Counted from the first letter of the stretch, positions 34,340-43,368 are shown. The stretch is 64,000 nt of DNA from Novacetimonas pomaceti (GCF_003207955.1 NZ_NOXG01000010.1:32583-96582); one strand, 5' to 3'. The notes: generated by a model not told the origin, from the letters alone. Numbers and translations are program-made.

Positions 34340-35239
34340 ATGAACACGACATCCTCTTCCCTCCCCCCGGCTTCCCGGCCCCCGGTGGATGACCGCCCCC
34401 TTTCCGGCGCGGCCCATCCCGACCACCCCCTGCACTGGACCCTGTACGGGTGCGAGATGGTGGCGACGGCCGTCCTGATGATCTGCGGCATCATTTCGGT
34501 TGCGATCCTGACGGTGCCGCAGACGCCGGTCGGGATATGGCTGGCCCCCCACCCCATCATCCAGACGGCATTATGCGGCCTGTTCTTCGGCCTGTCGGGC
34601 ACGGTGGCGGCAATGACCCCGTTCGGGAAAGTAAGCGGCGCGCATGTGAACCCGTCGGTCTCCCTGGCGTTCGCGCTGGCGGGGAAGCTGGGGTGGATCG
34701 ACCTGTGCGGCTATGTCGTGGCCCAGATCATCGGGGCGTGCCTGGGGACGTGGCTTCTGGCATGCGTCGCGGGGATGTTTCCGTCATGGGGACATATCGT
34801 GACGGCGGCCGGCTATGCCGCGACGGTGCCTGCCGCGTCCGTCCCGATCCTGTGGCCGCTGGTCACCGAACTGGTGCTGACCGGCCTGCTGATCCTGATG
34901 CTGTACTGGCTGGCGGGACATCCCCGCTTCAAGGAACTGACGCCATGGGCTGGGGGCCTGTTCTTCCTGCTGCTCAACCCCGTGTCGGCATGGCTGTCGG
35001 GCAACAGCTCCAACCTCGCGCGCAGCTTCGCGCCCGCCATCTTCTCCGGACAGTGGGCATCGTTCTGGATCTATGCCATCGGGCCGTTCGCGGGGGCGTC
35101 GCTGTCGGTGCTGGCGATCCGCACCCATGTCTTTGGCCGGATGGAGGTCGAGGAGGCGCGGCTGGTGAATTTCGGCCATCACGGGCGCGTCCCCTCCCTG
35201 TGGCATCCCACGCGCAAGACACCCGCCCCACGGCCATAA
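34340..35239 (+). CDS. Aquaporin/MIP family channel with atypical NPA motifs
   Basis: A 299-residue protein with six membrane helices and the MIP-family half-helix loops. The first NPA box reads NPS (in GAHVNPSVSLAFA) and the second reads NLA (in NSSNLARSFAPAI), where the arginine after the box is kept. The ATG at 34340 has GGAAG nine bases upstream; an in-frame start at 34286 is upstream of a region with no resemblance. Water, glycerol or another small neutral solute (acetic acid has been shown for related yeast channels) is possible; the altered boxes make a guess unsafe. Confidence 0.8.
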   Translation: MNTTSSSLPPASRPPVDDRPLSGAAHPDHPLHWTLYGCEMVATAVLMICGIISVAILTVPQTPVGIWLAPHPIIQTALCGLFFGLSGTVAAMTPFGKVSGAHVNPSVSLAFALAGKLGWIDLCGYVVAQIIGACLGTWLLACVAGMFPSWGHIVTAAGYAATVPAASVPILWPLVTELVLTGLLILMLYWLAGHPRFKELTPWAGGLFFLLLNPVSAWLSGNSSNLARSFAPAIFSGQWASFWIYAIGPFAGASLSVLAIRTHVFGRMEVEEARLVNFGHHGRVPSLWHPTRKTPAPRP

Positions 35240-35343
35240 GGGGTTATAAGGGAATGTGATCGCGGCCGGGACTTGCAATCGCGTTCCGATCTTCCCAAAC
35301 TATAGCGCAGTTGATGGGCTGGTTCATGGGAACCGGCCCGCAG

Positions 35344-35502
35344 ACGTTCTCGGGGCGGGGCGCAATTCCCCACCGGCGGTGTTTGGCGCGATCCTGTGAT
35401 TGCGTCATCAGTCCGCGAGCGCCTGCCGGCATTCGCCAGCAGGGTCAGCAGATCCGGTGAGACCCCGGAACCGACGGTTACAGTCCGGATGATAGAGAAC
35501 GC
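35344..35502 (+). promoter_or_regulatory. FMN riboswitch (RFN element)
   Basis: All conserved parts of the RFN element are visible: the 5' strand of P1 with TTCTCGGGGCGGGG and ATTCCCCACCGGCGGT, then AGTCCGCGAGCG, then the block GATCCGGTGAGACCCCGGAA, CCGACGGTTACAGTCCGGAT and the closing AGAGAACG that pairs with CGTTCT. It precedes ribD. A hairpin with the arms GGGCTGGTTC (35316-35325) and GAACCGGCCC (35330-35339) lies just before P1. FMN binding should switch off the rib genes. Confidence 0.97.
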
Positions 35503-35509
35503 ATGTCAG

Positions 35510-35540
35510 GATGCCCGTCCCCACACATGGGGGCGGCATG
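35510..35540 (+). promoter_or_regulatory. Hairpin between riboswitch and ribD (likely expression platform)
   Basis: ATGCCCGTCCCC (35510-35521) pairs with GGGGGCGGCAT (35529-35539) around a short loop with one bulged C. It follows the aptamer by eight bases and has no T-run, so it suggests a translational or Rho-linked switch and not a simple intrinsic terminator. The pairing partner in the FMN-free state cannot be decided by eye. Confidence 0.5.
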
Positions 35541-35589
35541 CAGGCGTCGTGCGCCCTGGGTCCGTCCGCATGGGATGGAGAGTATCGTC

Positions 35590-36669
35590 GTGGACATGTC
35601 AGTCGGACATGCACGCACGGGGACAAGGGCGACCGGGCTTCCCCCCTTCATAGACCGCGCCTTCCACGCAGCCGTGGCGGAGGCCGTCCGCCATGTCGGC
35701 GCGACGGCGCCCAATCCGCCCGTGGGATGCGCGATCCTTGATGACGCCGGGGAAATCCTGTGCGTCGGCGCGCATCACCGCGCCGGCACCCCCCATGCCG
35801 AGGCCCGGGCCATCGGGCTGTGCCGTGAACTCGGCCTGATCGAACGCGCCCGCACCATCGTCGTGACGCTGGAGCCATGCAACCACACCGGCCGCACCGG
35901 GCCGTGTTCGCAGGCGATCATGCACACCCCCATCCGCACGGTCTGGATCGGGGCCGCCGACCCCAATCCCAACGTCGCCGGCGGCGGTGCCGACTACCTC
36001 CGCAATGCGGGGTGCGACGTGCGGTTCCTGTCCGGATACGACACCCCCGACGCCCGATGGCTGGCGCAGCAGTGCCGCAGCCTGATCATGCCCTTCGCCC
36101 GCCTGACGCGCACGGGCAAGGCATGGATCACGGTCAAGCAGGCGCTTGACGCCACCGGCTCGATGATCCCGCCTGCCGGACGCACGACCTTTACCTCGGC
36201 GGCGGCGCTGGACCTGGCCCACCGCCTGCGTCGCGCGACCGACGCGGTGGTCACGGCCACCGGCACCATCGCCACGGACCGCCCCGGCCTTGATGTGCGG
36301 CGCATTCCCGACCATCCGGACCGCATGCCGCGCCTGCTGGCGATCTGCACCACGCGCGGGCAGGTGGACGCGGAATATGCCGACGCCGCGCGGGCCCGTG
36401 GCTTTGACGTGCGGACCTGCACCGATGTGCGCGACCTGCCCGACATTCTGGGACAGGCCGGGGCGATGTGGGCGCTGGTGGAGGCCGGGCCGGGCCTGCT
36501 GTCCGCGCTGCGTGAACATGACATCTGGGATGACTGGCTGACGATCGGCGTGCGCCCTGACGGGACGGAGACGCTGGATGTCGCCATCCGCACGGGCACG
36601 GACACGCCGCTGCGCCTGTTTCGCGAACTGAACACCCCGAAAGGAACGGCATGTTTTCTGGGATCATAG
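35590..36669 (+). CDS. ribD: Bifunctional riboflavin biosynthesis protein RibD (deaminase/reductase)
   Basis: About 359 residues. The N-terminal deaminase domain has the zinc motifs HAEARAIG and PCNHTGRTGPC; the C-terminal half (from about residue 155) is the reductase domain with TVKQALDATGSMI. It carries out deamination and reduction of the pyrimidine intermediate of riboflavin synthesis. GTG at 35590 has GGAGAG seven bases upstream; ATG codons at 35575 and 35596 are alternatives. It ends inside the start of ribE (19-base overlap), so the rib genes are translated as a block under the FMN riboswitch. Confidence 0.92.
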   Translation: MDMSVGHARTGTRATGLPPFIDRAFHAAVAEAVRHVGATAPNPPVGCAILDDAGEILCVGAHHRAGTPHAEARAIGLCRELGLIERARTIVVTLEPCNHTGRTGPCSQAIMHTPIRTVWIGAADPNPNVAGGGADYLRNAGCDVRFLSGYDTPDARWLAQQCRSLIMPFARLTRTGKAWITVKQALDATGSMIPPAGRTTFTSAAALDLAHRLRRATDAVVTATGTIATDRPGLDVRRIPDHPDRMPRLLAICTTRGQVDAEYADAARARGFDVRTCTDVRDLPDILGQAGAMWALVEAGPGLLSALREHDIWDDWLTIGVRPDGTETLDVAIRTGTDTPLRLFRELNTPKGTACFLGS

Positions 36670-37265
36670 AACATCTGGGAACCGTCACCACCACGCGCCC
36701 GGGCGAACGCGACCTTGAAATCCGGGTGGACACGGGCATCACGGACCTTTCGCTGGGGGAAAGCATCGCGGTCAACGGCGTGTGCCTGACGGTGACGGAG
36801 TTCGACGCGGCGGGCAATGCCGCGTTCTTCATCAGTCCCGAAACGCTGGAATGCACCTCCCTGCGCCAGCTTGCGCCCGGACGCCGCGTCAACCTTGAAC
36901 GCGCGGTGACGCCCGCCACCCGCCTGTCGGGCCATATCGTGCAGGGACACGTGGACGCCACGGCGCGGCTGCTGTCCATCACCCCGGATGGGGAGGCACG
37001 CCACATCGCCTTTGCCGTGCCCGCGCGGCTGCGGCGCTATCTGGTGGACAAGGGGTCGATCACCCTTGATGGCATCAGCCTGACGCTGAACGCCGTGGGT
37101 GCGCCGGGGGCGGACGGCGATCCCGACGAATTCCGCATCGAACTCATGATCATCCCCCACACATGGGACCACACCACGCTGGGCACGCTGACGCCTGGCG
37201 CGACGGTCAACGTGGAGGTGGATGTCATCGCAAAATACGTGGAGACATTATGCCAGTACCGTTGA
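36651..37265 (+). CDS. ribE: Riboflavin synthase, alpha chain
   Basis: A 204-residue enzyme with the duplicated lumazine-binding domain: MFSGIIEHLG at the N-terminus, VNGVCLTVT in the first half and GHIVQGHVD plus ISLTLNAVG in the second. It dismutates two 6,7-dimethyl-8-ribityllumazine molecules to riboflavin and the pyrimidinedione. It overlaps ribD by 19 bases and ribBA by 16 bases, indicating coupled translation. Confidence 0.96.
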   Translation: MFSGIIEHLGTVTTTRPGERDLEIRVDTGITDLSLGESIAVNGVCLTVTEFDAAGNAAFFISPETLECTSLRQLAPGRRVNLERAVTPATRLSGHIVQGHVDATARLLSITPDGEARHIAFAVPARLRRYLVDKGSITLDGISLTLNAVGAPGADGDPDEFRIELMIIPHTWDHTTLGTLTPGATVNVEVDVIAKYVETLCQYR

Positions 37266-38533
37266 TGCCCCCCCGGCTGGAAGAAGCGGTCGCGACCATC
37301 CGGCGTGGCGGCATGGTCATCCTTGTCGATGACGAGGACCGCGAGAACGAGGGCGACCTGGTGATGGCGGCCGAGCTGGTCACGCCAGAGGCGATCAATT
37401 TCATGATCACCCATGCCCGTGGCCTCGTATGCATGCCGCTGGCCCCCGCCATCGTGACGCAGCTGGGCCTGCCGATGATGACGCAGGTCAATACCTGCCC
37501 GCGCGGCACGGCGTTCACCGTCTCGATCGAGGCGCGCGAGGGCGTGACCACCGGCATTTCCGCCGCCGACCGCGCGCGCACCATCCTTGCGGCCGTGGCG
37601 CCGGACGCGCGACCGTCGGACCTTGTCTCGCCGGGGCATATCTTCCCGCTGCGCGCGAAGCCGGGCGGGACGCTGGAACGCGACGGGCATACCGAGGCCT
37701 CGATCGACCTCGCGCGCCTGGCCGGCCTGATTCCGGCGGCCGTGATCTGCGAAATCACGAACGAGGACGGCACCATGTCGCGCATGGACGACCTGCGTCC
37801 CTTCGCAAAAAAGCACGGGCTGCCGATCCTTTCCATCGCAGAACTCGCGGCGTGGCTGCGTGCGCGCGCGCAGGCCGCGACCACGCCGGGCGAACCCGCA
37901 TCCCCCTTCCCCCGCGTCGAACAGGTGGCGCAGGCGCGACTGCCCAGCCGCTTTGGCGGCGAGGATATGATCATCCACGCCTTCCGCGCCCCGGACGGGA
38001 CGGAACATGTCGCGATGGTCAAGGGAAAGCCCGATGCGAAGGGCACGGTCCCGCTGGTGCGGCTGCATTCGGAATGCGTGACGGGCGACGCGCTGGGGTC
38101 GCTGCGCTGCGACTGCGGGGCGCAGCTGCAGGCGGCACTTGAACGCATCGACCGCGCCGACGCGGGCGTGCTTGTCTATCTGCAGGGGCACGAGGGACGC
38201 GGGATCGGGCTGGCGAACAAGATCCGCGCCTATGCGCTGCAGGACATGGGACTCGACACCGTGGACGCCAACCACCGCCTCGGCTTCGACACCGACGCGC
38301 GGGACTGGAACGTCGCTGCCGACATCCTGCGCGCGCTGGGGATCGGGACGCTGGACCTGATGACCAACAACCCCGACAAGGTCAGCGCCCTGACGCGGCA
38401 TGGGTTCGATGTCCGCAGGCGCGTCGCGCTGGATATCGCGCCCAACCCGTTCAACCGCGCCTATCTGGATGCCAAGCGCACCCGCATGGGCCACAAGCTC
38501 TGCCTGCCCGCGACCGCGCCGGTCGAGGAATAA
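37250..38533 (+). CDS. ribBA: Bifunctional RibBA (DHBP synthase / GTP cyclohydrolase II)
   Basis: A 427-residue fusion. The N-terminal 3,4-dihydroxybutanone 4-phosphate synthase has DDEDRENEGDLVMAAE and the catalytic cluster THARGLVCMPL; the C-terminal GTP cyclohydrolase II domain (from about residue 220) has the zinc motif CVTGDALGSLRCDCG and HEGRGIGLANKI. Both entry branches of riboflavin synthesis are thus encoded in one chain. The ATG at 37250 has GGAGA five bases upstream; the longer open frame from 37163 lies inside ribE. Confidence 0.96.
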   Translation: MPVPLMPPRLEEAVATIRRGGMVILVDDEDRENEGDLVMAAELVTPEAINFMITHARGLVCMPLAPAIVTQLGLPMMTQVNTCPRGTAFTVSIEAREGVTTGISAADRARTILAAVAPDARPSDLVSPGHIFPLRAKPGGTLERDGHTEASIDLARLAGLIPAAVICEITNEDGTMSRMDDLRPFAKKHGLPILSIAELAAWLRARAQAATTPGEPASPFPRVEQVAQARLPSRFGGEDMIIHAFRAPDGTEHVAMVKGKPDAKGTVPLVRLHSECVTGDALGSLRCDCGAQLQAALERIDRADAGVLVYLQGHEGRGIGLANKIRAYALQDMGLDTVDANHRLGFDTDARDWNVAADILRALGIGTLDLMTNNPDKVSALTRHGFDVRRRVALDIAPNPFNRAYLDAKRTRMGHKLCLPATAPVEE

Positions 38534-38554
38534 GGCCCCTTCAGGAACCAGTTG

Positions 38555-39040
38555 ATGAGCACAAACATCCCCTCCACCACCGTGGACCTGACATTTGCCC
38601 GGCCACCGCGCCTGGCCATCGTGGTGAGCCGCTTCAACGAAACCGTGACGCACGGGCTGCGTGACGGCGCGCTGGCGTGGCTGCGTGAACATGACATCAC
38701 CATGCGCGACGACGATATCCTGTATGCCCCCGGCGCGTACGAACTGCCGCTGCTGGCGCAGACGCTGGCGAAAACGGGCCGTTACGACGGCGTGGTCTGC
38801 CTTGGCTGCGTCATCAAGGGCGATACCGCGCATTTCGAATTCATCAGCCTTGGCGCGGCCGTGGGCCTGATGCAGGCGTCGCTTTCGACCGAGGTCCCGG
38901 TCGCGTTCGGCGTCCTGACCACCTATACCGATGAACAGGCCGTGGTGCGTTCGCGCGACGACATCCACAACAAGGGACGCGAGGCCGTGGCCGCCTGTGT
39001 CGAAAGTCTTGCATTGATACAGAAAATAAGAGGCTGTTAA
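38555..39040 (+). CDS. ribH: 6,7-dimethyl-8-ribityllumazine synthase
   Basis: A 161-residue subunit with the lumazine synthase signature: IVVSRFNETVT near the N-terminus, PGAYELPLLAQ, GCVIKGDTAHFEFI and the PVAFGVLTT segment. It joins the pyrimidine from RibD with dihydroxybutanone phosphate from RibBA. AGGA lies nine bases before the ATG at 38555. In many alphaproteobacteria nusB follows ribH; here the next gene is an HpnL-like membrane protein. Confidence 0.96.
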   Translation: MSTNIPSTTVDLTFARPPRLAIVVSRFNETVTHGLRDGALAWLREHDITMRDDDILYAPGAYELPLLAQTLAKTGRYDGVVCLGCVIKGDTAHFEFISLGAAVGLMQASLSTEVPVAFGVLTTYTDEQAVVRSRDDIHNKGREAVAACVESLALIQKIRGC

Positions 39041-39052
39041 GGTTGTGACATA

Positions 39053-39077
39053 CCCGCGCGCGACACCCGCGCGCGGG
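39053..39077. other. Perfect GC hairpin after ribH
   Basis: CCCGCGCGCG (39053-39062) and CGCGCGCGGG (39068-39077) form a ten-base perfect stem with the loop ACACC. It lies 12 bases after the ribH stop and 30 before the HpnL-like gene. There is no T-run; it could slow transcription or protect the 3' end of the rib message. Confidence 0.5.
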
Positions 39078-39108
39078 CAGGGACACTGGCGCGACAGAAG
39101 GACGGCGG

Positions 39109-40125
39109 ATGAGGCTGATCACTTTCATCGCCGGAACATTCGGGATCGGGCTGACGATATGGATGCTCTCCCGTTTCGGCCTGCATGACATCCTTGGCCT
39201 GATCGCCACGGGGGGGTGGAGCGTCGCCGCCGTTATCGTGTTTCACGCAACGCAGGTCTGTGCCTCCGCGCTGGCATGGAAAATCCTGACCGAAAGCCAT
39301 CGCAGGCCGCTTCCGCTGGGGGATTTCCTTGCCCTGCGCTGCGCGCGCGAGGGTATCAACAACCTGCTGCCGGTGGCCCAGGTGGGGGGCGAGGTGATTT
39401 CGGCCCGCCTGCTGTCGCGCCGGCATGGCGTGGGCCTGCGCCGCGCCGCCGCCGCGACCATCTGCGACCTGACGATCGAACTGCTCAGCCAGGTGACGTT
39501 CACCCTGATCGGGCTGGGGGTGCTGTTCTGCCTGGTCAACCGTTCCGCCGTGACGGACGAACTGATGGAAAGCGCGGGCGCGGCGCTGCTGCTGGGCGCG
39601 GTCTTTTTCGGTAGCCAGTACCTGGGCGCGGTCTCGCTGATTGAGGGGCTGCTGATGCGCATCGCCGACCATCTGGGATGGGGCGGGATGGAGGACATAC
39701 GCGGGCTGCACCACGAAATCATCACGCTGTACAAGACGCGCAGCAGTTCGCTGCGCGCGGGCGCCCTGCAACTGCTGGGATGGTCGCTTGGCACGTTCGA
39801 GGTCAGCATCATCCTGCATGGCGTGGGCCACCCGCTGTCCCTGCCGCAGTGCCTTGTGATCGAAAGCGTGGGACAGGCGGCAAAATCGGCGGGCTTTGCC
39901 GTGCCCGGCGCGCTGGGCGTGTCGGAAGGGGGGTACATCATCATCGCGGGCCTGTTCGGCGTCTCGCCGCAGATCGCGATCGCCCTGTCGCTGATCAAAC
40001 GATTACGTGAAATCGCATGGGGCCTGCCCTCCCTCGTGGGGTGGCAGTGGATGGAGCTTCACTGGATCGCGCCGCCCGATGCGAAAACACCCGCACAGGT
40101 CCGCGAAGTTCCGGAACAGTCATGA
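39109..40125 (+). CDS. HpnL-like lysylphosphatidylglycerol-synthase-fold membrane protein (copy 2)
   Basis: A 338-residue polytopic protein with about seven to eight helices. LLPVAQVGGEVISARLL and FAVPGALGVSEGGYIII match the two membrane motifs in the HpnL-like protein at 24109, and the end RLREIAWGLPSLVGWQ matches its RGRELVIGIP end. The ATG has AAGGA 9-10 bases upstream. It is followed after 209 bases by hpnN, so this copy is the better candidate for the hpnL of hopanoid transport. Overall the two copies are clearly diverged. Confidence 0.85.
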   Translation: MRLITFIAGTFGIGLTIWMLSRFGLHDILGLIATGGWSVAAVIVFHATQVCASALAWKILTESHRRPLPLGDFLALRCAREGINNLLPVAQVGGEVISARLLSRRHGVGLRRAAAATICDLTIELLSQVTFTLIGLGVLFCLVNRSAVTDELMESAGAALLLGAVFFGSQYLGAVSLIEGLLMRIADHLGWGGMEDIRGLHHEIITLYKTRSSSLRAGALQLLGWSLGTFEVSIILHGVGHPLSLPQCLVIESVGQAAKSAGFAVPGALGVSEGGYIIIAGLFGVSPQIAIALSLIKRLREIAWGLPSLVGWQWMELHWIAPPDAKTPAQVREVPEQS

Positions 40126-40334
40126 AAATCGCGCCCGCCGCCCGCAGGGGCGTGACGCGCGCGCATGCGTCGCATCCCCCCTCGCACGCCATGTTCATGC
40201 CATACGCTGCGGGCACGGTAACAAAGAACCGCCTTGCATCATCGGGGCTTCATGGGCCAAACCGAGGCTCTTCCACCCGGTGCCAGGACGAAATACGCAT
40301 CGGCAACGGTTTCTGAAGGGCTGAATAACTCGTC

Positions 40335-42929
40335 ATGCTATCGGTACCCCTTGGGCGTCTTGTCGCGTTCTGTTCCAAACAGGCCATTGCGGTGGTCCTG
40401 CTCTTTGCCGTGCTGGCCGGGGGGGCGACGTTCGCAAGCTATACCCGGCTGGGCGTTACCACCGACACGGGCACCATGTTCTCGTCCGATCTGCCGTGGA
40501 AGCAGCGTTCGGATGAAATGGGACGGCTGTTCCCGCAGAAACAGGACCAGCTGGTCGCGGTAATCGACGCGGCCCTGCCGGAGGAGGCGCAGCAGACGGC
40601 GATCGACCTTGCGGCAAGGCTCAAGGGCGACCACGCGCATTTCAATTACGTCACCACGCCACAGACCGATCCCTACCTCGTGCGCAACGGGCTGATGTTC
40701 CTTGACCCCAAGGCGCTGGAGCACGTGCTGGACACCACCATCACCGCGCAGCCGTTCCTGGGGCAGCTGGCGGCGGACCCGTCGGGACGCGGCCTGTTTG
40801 GCGCGCTGTCGATGATCGCGCTGGGCATCCAGCATGGCGAAGGCGACCTCAAGGGGTTCGCCTCCGCGCTGACGGGTTTTGCCGCGACCCTGGATCATGC
40901 CGCGCAGGGCCACCCCGAAACCATGTCGTGGGAACGCCTGCTGGCGGGCGACCTTGCCGACATGGGGGGCAAGTACCAGTTCGTCGTGACGCAGCCCAAG
41001 CTTGATTACGATTCATTCCAGCCCGGCGGGGCGGCGGCCGACGCCATGCGCGCGGCGGCGCGCGACCTGCCGTTCGTCAAATCGGGACAGGCGCATATCC
41101 ACATCACCGGCGATATCCAGATCGCGGACGAGGAGTTCGCCACCGTGGCCGAAGGCATGGTGGCCGGCCTGCTGGGGTCGCTGGTGCTGGTGACGCTGTG
41201 GCTGGTCCTTGCGGTCCATACGTGGCGCCTGATCGCGCCGATCATCATCACGCTGGTGACGGGACTGCTGCTGACCACCGGGTTCGCCGCGCTGGCGGTG
41301 GGCAAGCTGAACCTGATTTCCGTGGCATTCGCCATCCTGTTCGTTGGCATCGCGGTGGATTTCGCCATCCAGTTCTGCGTGCGTTTCCGTGCGCAGTCCC
41401 TGCCCGACGGGGTCGTGCCCAGCCTGCATGACGCGCTGGAGCGCACAGGCAACGAAACCGGCCATCAGATCCTGGTGGCGGCGACCGCGACGTCGGCTGG
41501 CTTCCTTGCCTTTACGCCCACCGCCTTTGTCGGCGTGGCGCAGCTGGGCCTGATCGCGGGCTTTGGCATGATTTTCGCCTTTGTCTGCACGCTGACGCTG
41601 CTGCCCGCGCTGCTGCGGATTTTCCGCCCGACAGCGGGCCATGGCTCGGTCGGGTTCGCGTTCGCGCGTCCCATCGACATCGCCATCCGCCACCATCGCA
41701 GGATCATCCTTGGCGTGTTCGCCTGCCTTGCGCTGGTGGGCGCGGGGCTGATCCCGACCCTGACGTTCGACGCCGACCCGCTGCATACCAAGAACCCGAA
41801 GTCCGAGGGGATGGTCACGCTGGGCATGCTGATGTCGGAGCCGCAGTATTCGCCCTATTCGGTCGATGTGCTGATGCCCGACCTGGATCAGGCACATGCG
41901 ATGTCGGACAAGCTGTCGCAACTGCCGCTGGTGCATGACGCGCTGTGGCTGGGATCGCTGGTGCCGGCGGACCAGAAGACCAAGCTGCCGATGATCCAGG
42001 ACGCGGCCAACATCATGCTGCCGACCCTGATCGTGCCCAACCCCAAACCCGCGCCGGACGCCGCCGCCCTGCGCGAGGCCGCGGCCAAGACGGCCGCCGA
42101 TCTGGGCGGGGTGCTGGACAAGCTGGCGGCCAATGATCCCCTGCGCCAGATCCAGTCGGCGCTGATGCGCCTGTCGCAGGCGGATGACCAGACCGTGATG
42201 AACGCGAACGAGGCACTGGTCCATTTCCTGCCGATGCAGCTGGACATGCTGCGGACCATGCTGCAGGCCAAGCCGGTTTCGATATCCGACGTGCCGCCCA
42301 TCCTGGCCAACGATTACCTGCTGCCTGACGGACGCGCGCTGGTTGAGGTGCATCCCACCAAGCAGATGACCGGCAATACCGCCCTGCACCGTTATGTCGA
42401 CAGCATCCGCAAGGTCGCGCCGACGGCGGCGGGCAGCGCCATCGACATCGTCGAAAGTGCCGCCACGATGGTCCATGCCTTTGTCATGGCCGCGTGCGCC
42501 GCGATCGTGATGATCGCGATCATCCTGTCGATCGCGCTGCGCCGGCTGCTGGATTCCGCGCTGGTGCTGGCGCCGCTGCTGCTGTCGGCGCTGATGACCG
42601 TCATCCTGATCGTGGTGGTGCCGGAACAGCTGAATTTCGCCAACATCATTGCCCTGCCGCTGCTGCTTGGGGTGGGCGTGTCGTTCAACATCTATTTCGT
42701 CATGAACTGGCGCGCTGGCGTGAAGATGCCGCTGTCGAGTCCCACGGCGCGCGCGGTGCTGTTTTCCGCGCTGACGACAGGCACGGCGTTCGGCTCGCTT
42801 GCCGCGTCGCACCATCCCGGAACGGCCAGCATGGGCCGGCTGCTGCTGCTGTCGCTGGCCTGCACGCTGATGGCGACGCTGATCTTCGTGCCGGCCCTGC
42901 TGCCCAAGCGCGCGATTGACGAGGAATAA
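40335..42929 (+). CDS. hpnN: Hopanoid transporter HpnN (RND/MMPL family)
   Basis: An 864-residue RND-type protein with two repeats, each of one membrane helix, a large periplasmic domain and a five-helix bundle. FAILFVGIAVDFAIQFCVRFR in the first bundle and LGVGVSFNIYFVMNW in the second hold the membrane relay region. HpnN proteins move hopanoids to the outer membrane in Rhodopseudomonas. It lies 25 kb from the hpnA-G operon and is followed by a double-hairpin repeat after 76 bases. Confidence 0.92.
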   Translation: MLSVPLGRLVAFCSKQAIAVVLLFAVLAGGATFASYTRLGVTTDTGTMFSSDLPWKQRSDEMGRLFPQKQDQLVAVIDAALPEEAQQTAIDLAARLKGDHAHFNYVTTPQTDPYLVRNGLMFLDPKALEHVLDTTITAQPFLGQLAADPSGRGLFGALSMIALGIQHGEGDLKGFASALTGFAATLDHAAQGHPETMSWERLLAGDLADMGGKYQFVVTQPKLDYDSFQPGGAAADAMRAAARDLPFVKSGQAHIHITGDIQIADEEFATVAEGMVAGLLGSLVLVTLWLVLAVHTWRLIAPIIITLVTGLLLTTGFAALAVGKLNLISVAFAILFVGIAVDFAIQFCVRFRAQSLPDGVVPSLHDALERTGNETGHQILVAATATSAGFLAFTPTAFVGVAQLGLIAGFGMIFAFVCTLTLLPALLRIFRPTAGHGSVGFAFARPIDIAIRHHRRIILGVFACLALVGAGLIPTLTFDADPLHTKNPKSEGMVTLGMLMSEPQYSPYSVDVLMPDLDQAHAMSDKLSQLPLVHDALWLGSLVPADQKTKLPMIQDAANIMLPTLIVPNPKPAPDAAALREAAAKTAADLGGVLDKLAANDPLRQIQSALMRLSQADDQTVMNANEALVHFLPMQLDMLRTMLQAKPVSISDVPPILANDYLLPDGRALVEVHPTKQMTGNTALHRYVDSIRKVAPTAAGSAIDIVESAATMVHAFVMAACAAIVMIAIILSIALRRLLDSALVLAPLLLSALMTVILIVVVPEQLNFANIIALPLLLGVGVSFNIYFVMNWRAGVKMPLSSPTARAVLFSALTTGTAFGSLAASHHPGTASMGRLLLLSLACTLMATLIFVPALLPKRAIDEE

Positions 42930-43004
42930 GCCCGTCGTCAGGTCAGGGTGCCCGCGGCCCCTGACCTGACAAAAAACGCGCCCTTGAGAAATCCTGCAAA
43001 TTTC

Positions 43005-43087
43005 AAAAAGTTTTTGGTGAAGCTTTTTTCAAAAAGCTTCAAAGGAACGCCACCTTTTTAAAAAAAGGCGGCACCCGAAAACTTCTG
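43005..43087 (+). repeat. Double-hairpin intergenic repeat, copy 5
   Basis: Same orientation as copy 1 with intact outer arms and first hairpin. The second hairpin has a mismatch (GCCACC opposite GGCGGC). It lies between the ends of hpnN and the convergent DUF3297 gene. Confidence 0.9.
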
Positions 43088-43131
43088 TTATCTTATACTC
43101 AGGCCATCCCGTCGCATTTGTGCGACGGGTC

Positions 43132-43368
43132 TCAGCCCTTGATCCAGACCTCGACCGGGCCGCGCACCATCATGGTCATCGGGTTGCCATGGCGGTCCGT
43201 GCTCTTGCCCACGGCAAGGCGGACCCAGCCTTCGCTGATGCAGTATTCCTCGACATTGTTTTTCTCGACACCCTTGAATTTGACGCCAATGCCGCGTTCC
43301 AGCAGGGCCTCGTTGTAAAACGGGCTGGAGGGATTGGCGGACAGGCGGTCGGGCGGTGTATCGGTCAT
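43132..43368 (-). CDS. DUF3297 family protein
   Basis: A 78-residue protein close to the well-conserved DUF3297 family (PDRLSANPSSPFYNEALLE, GIGVKFKG, then WVRLAVGKSTDRHGNPMT). The function is unknown; the size and strong conservation suggest a small basic cytoplasmic protein. It is monocistronic here and convergent with hpnN. Confidence 0.9.
   Translation of the reverse strand: MTDTPPDRLSANPSSPFYNEALLERGIGVKFKGVEKNNVEEYCISEGWVRLAVGKSTDRHGNPMTMMVRGPVEVWIKG

Noticed and set aside
40126..40334. Short plus-strand frames between the second HpnL-like gene and hpnN
   Set aside because: They overlap the HpnL-like gene in other frames and lack any protein-like features.
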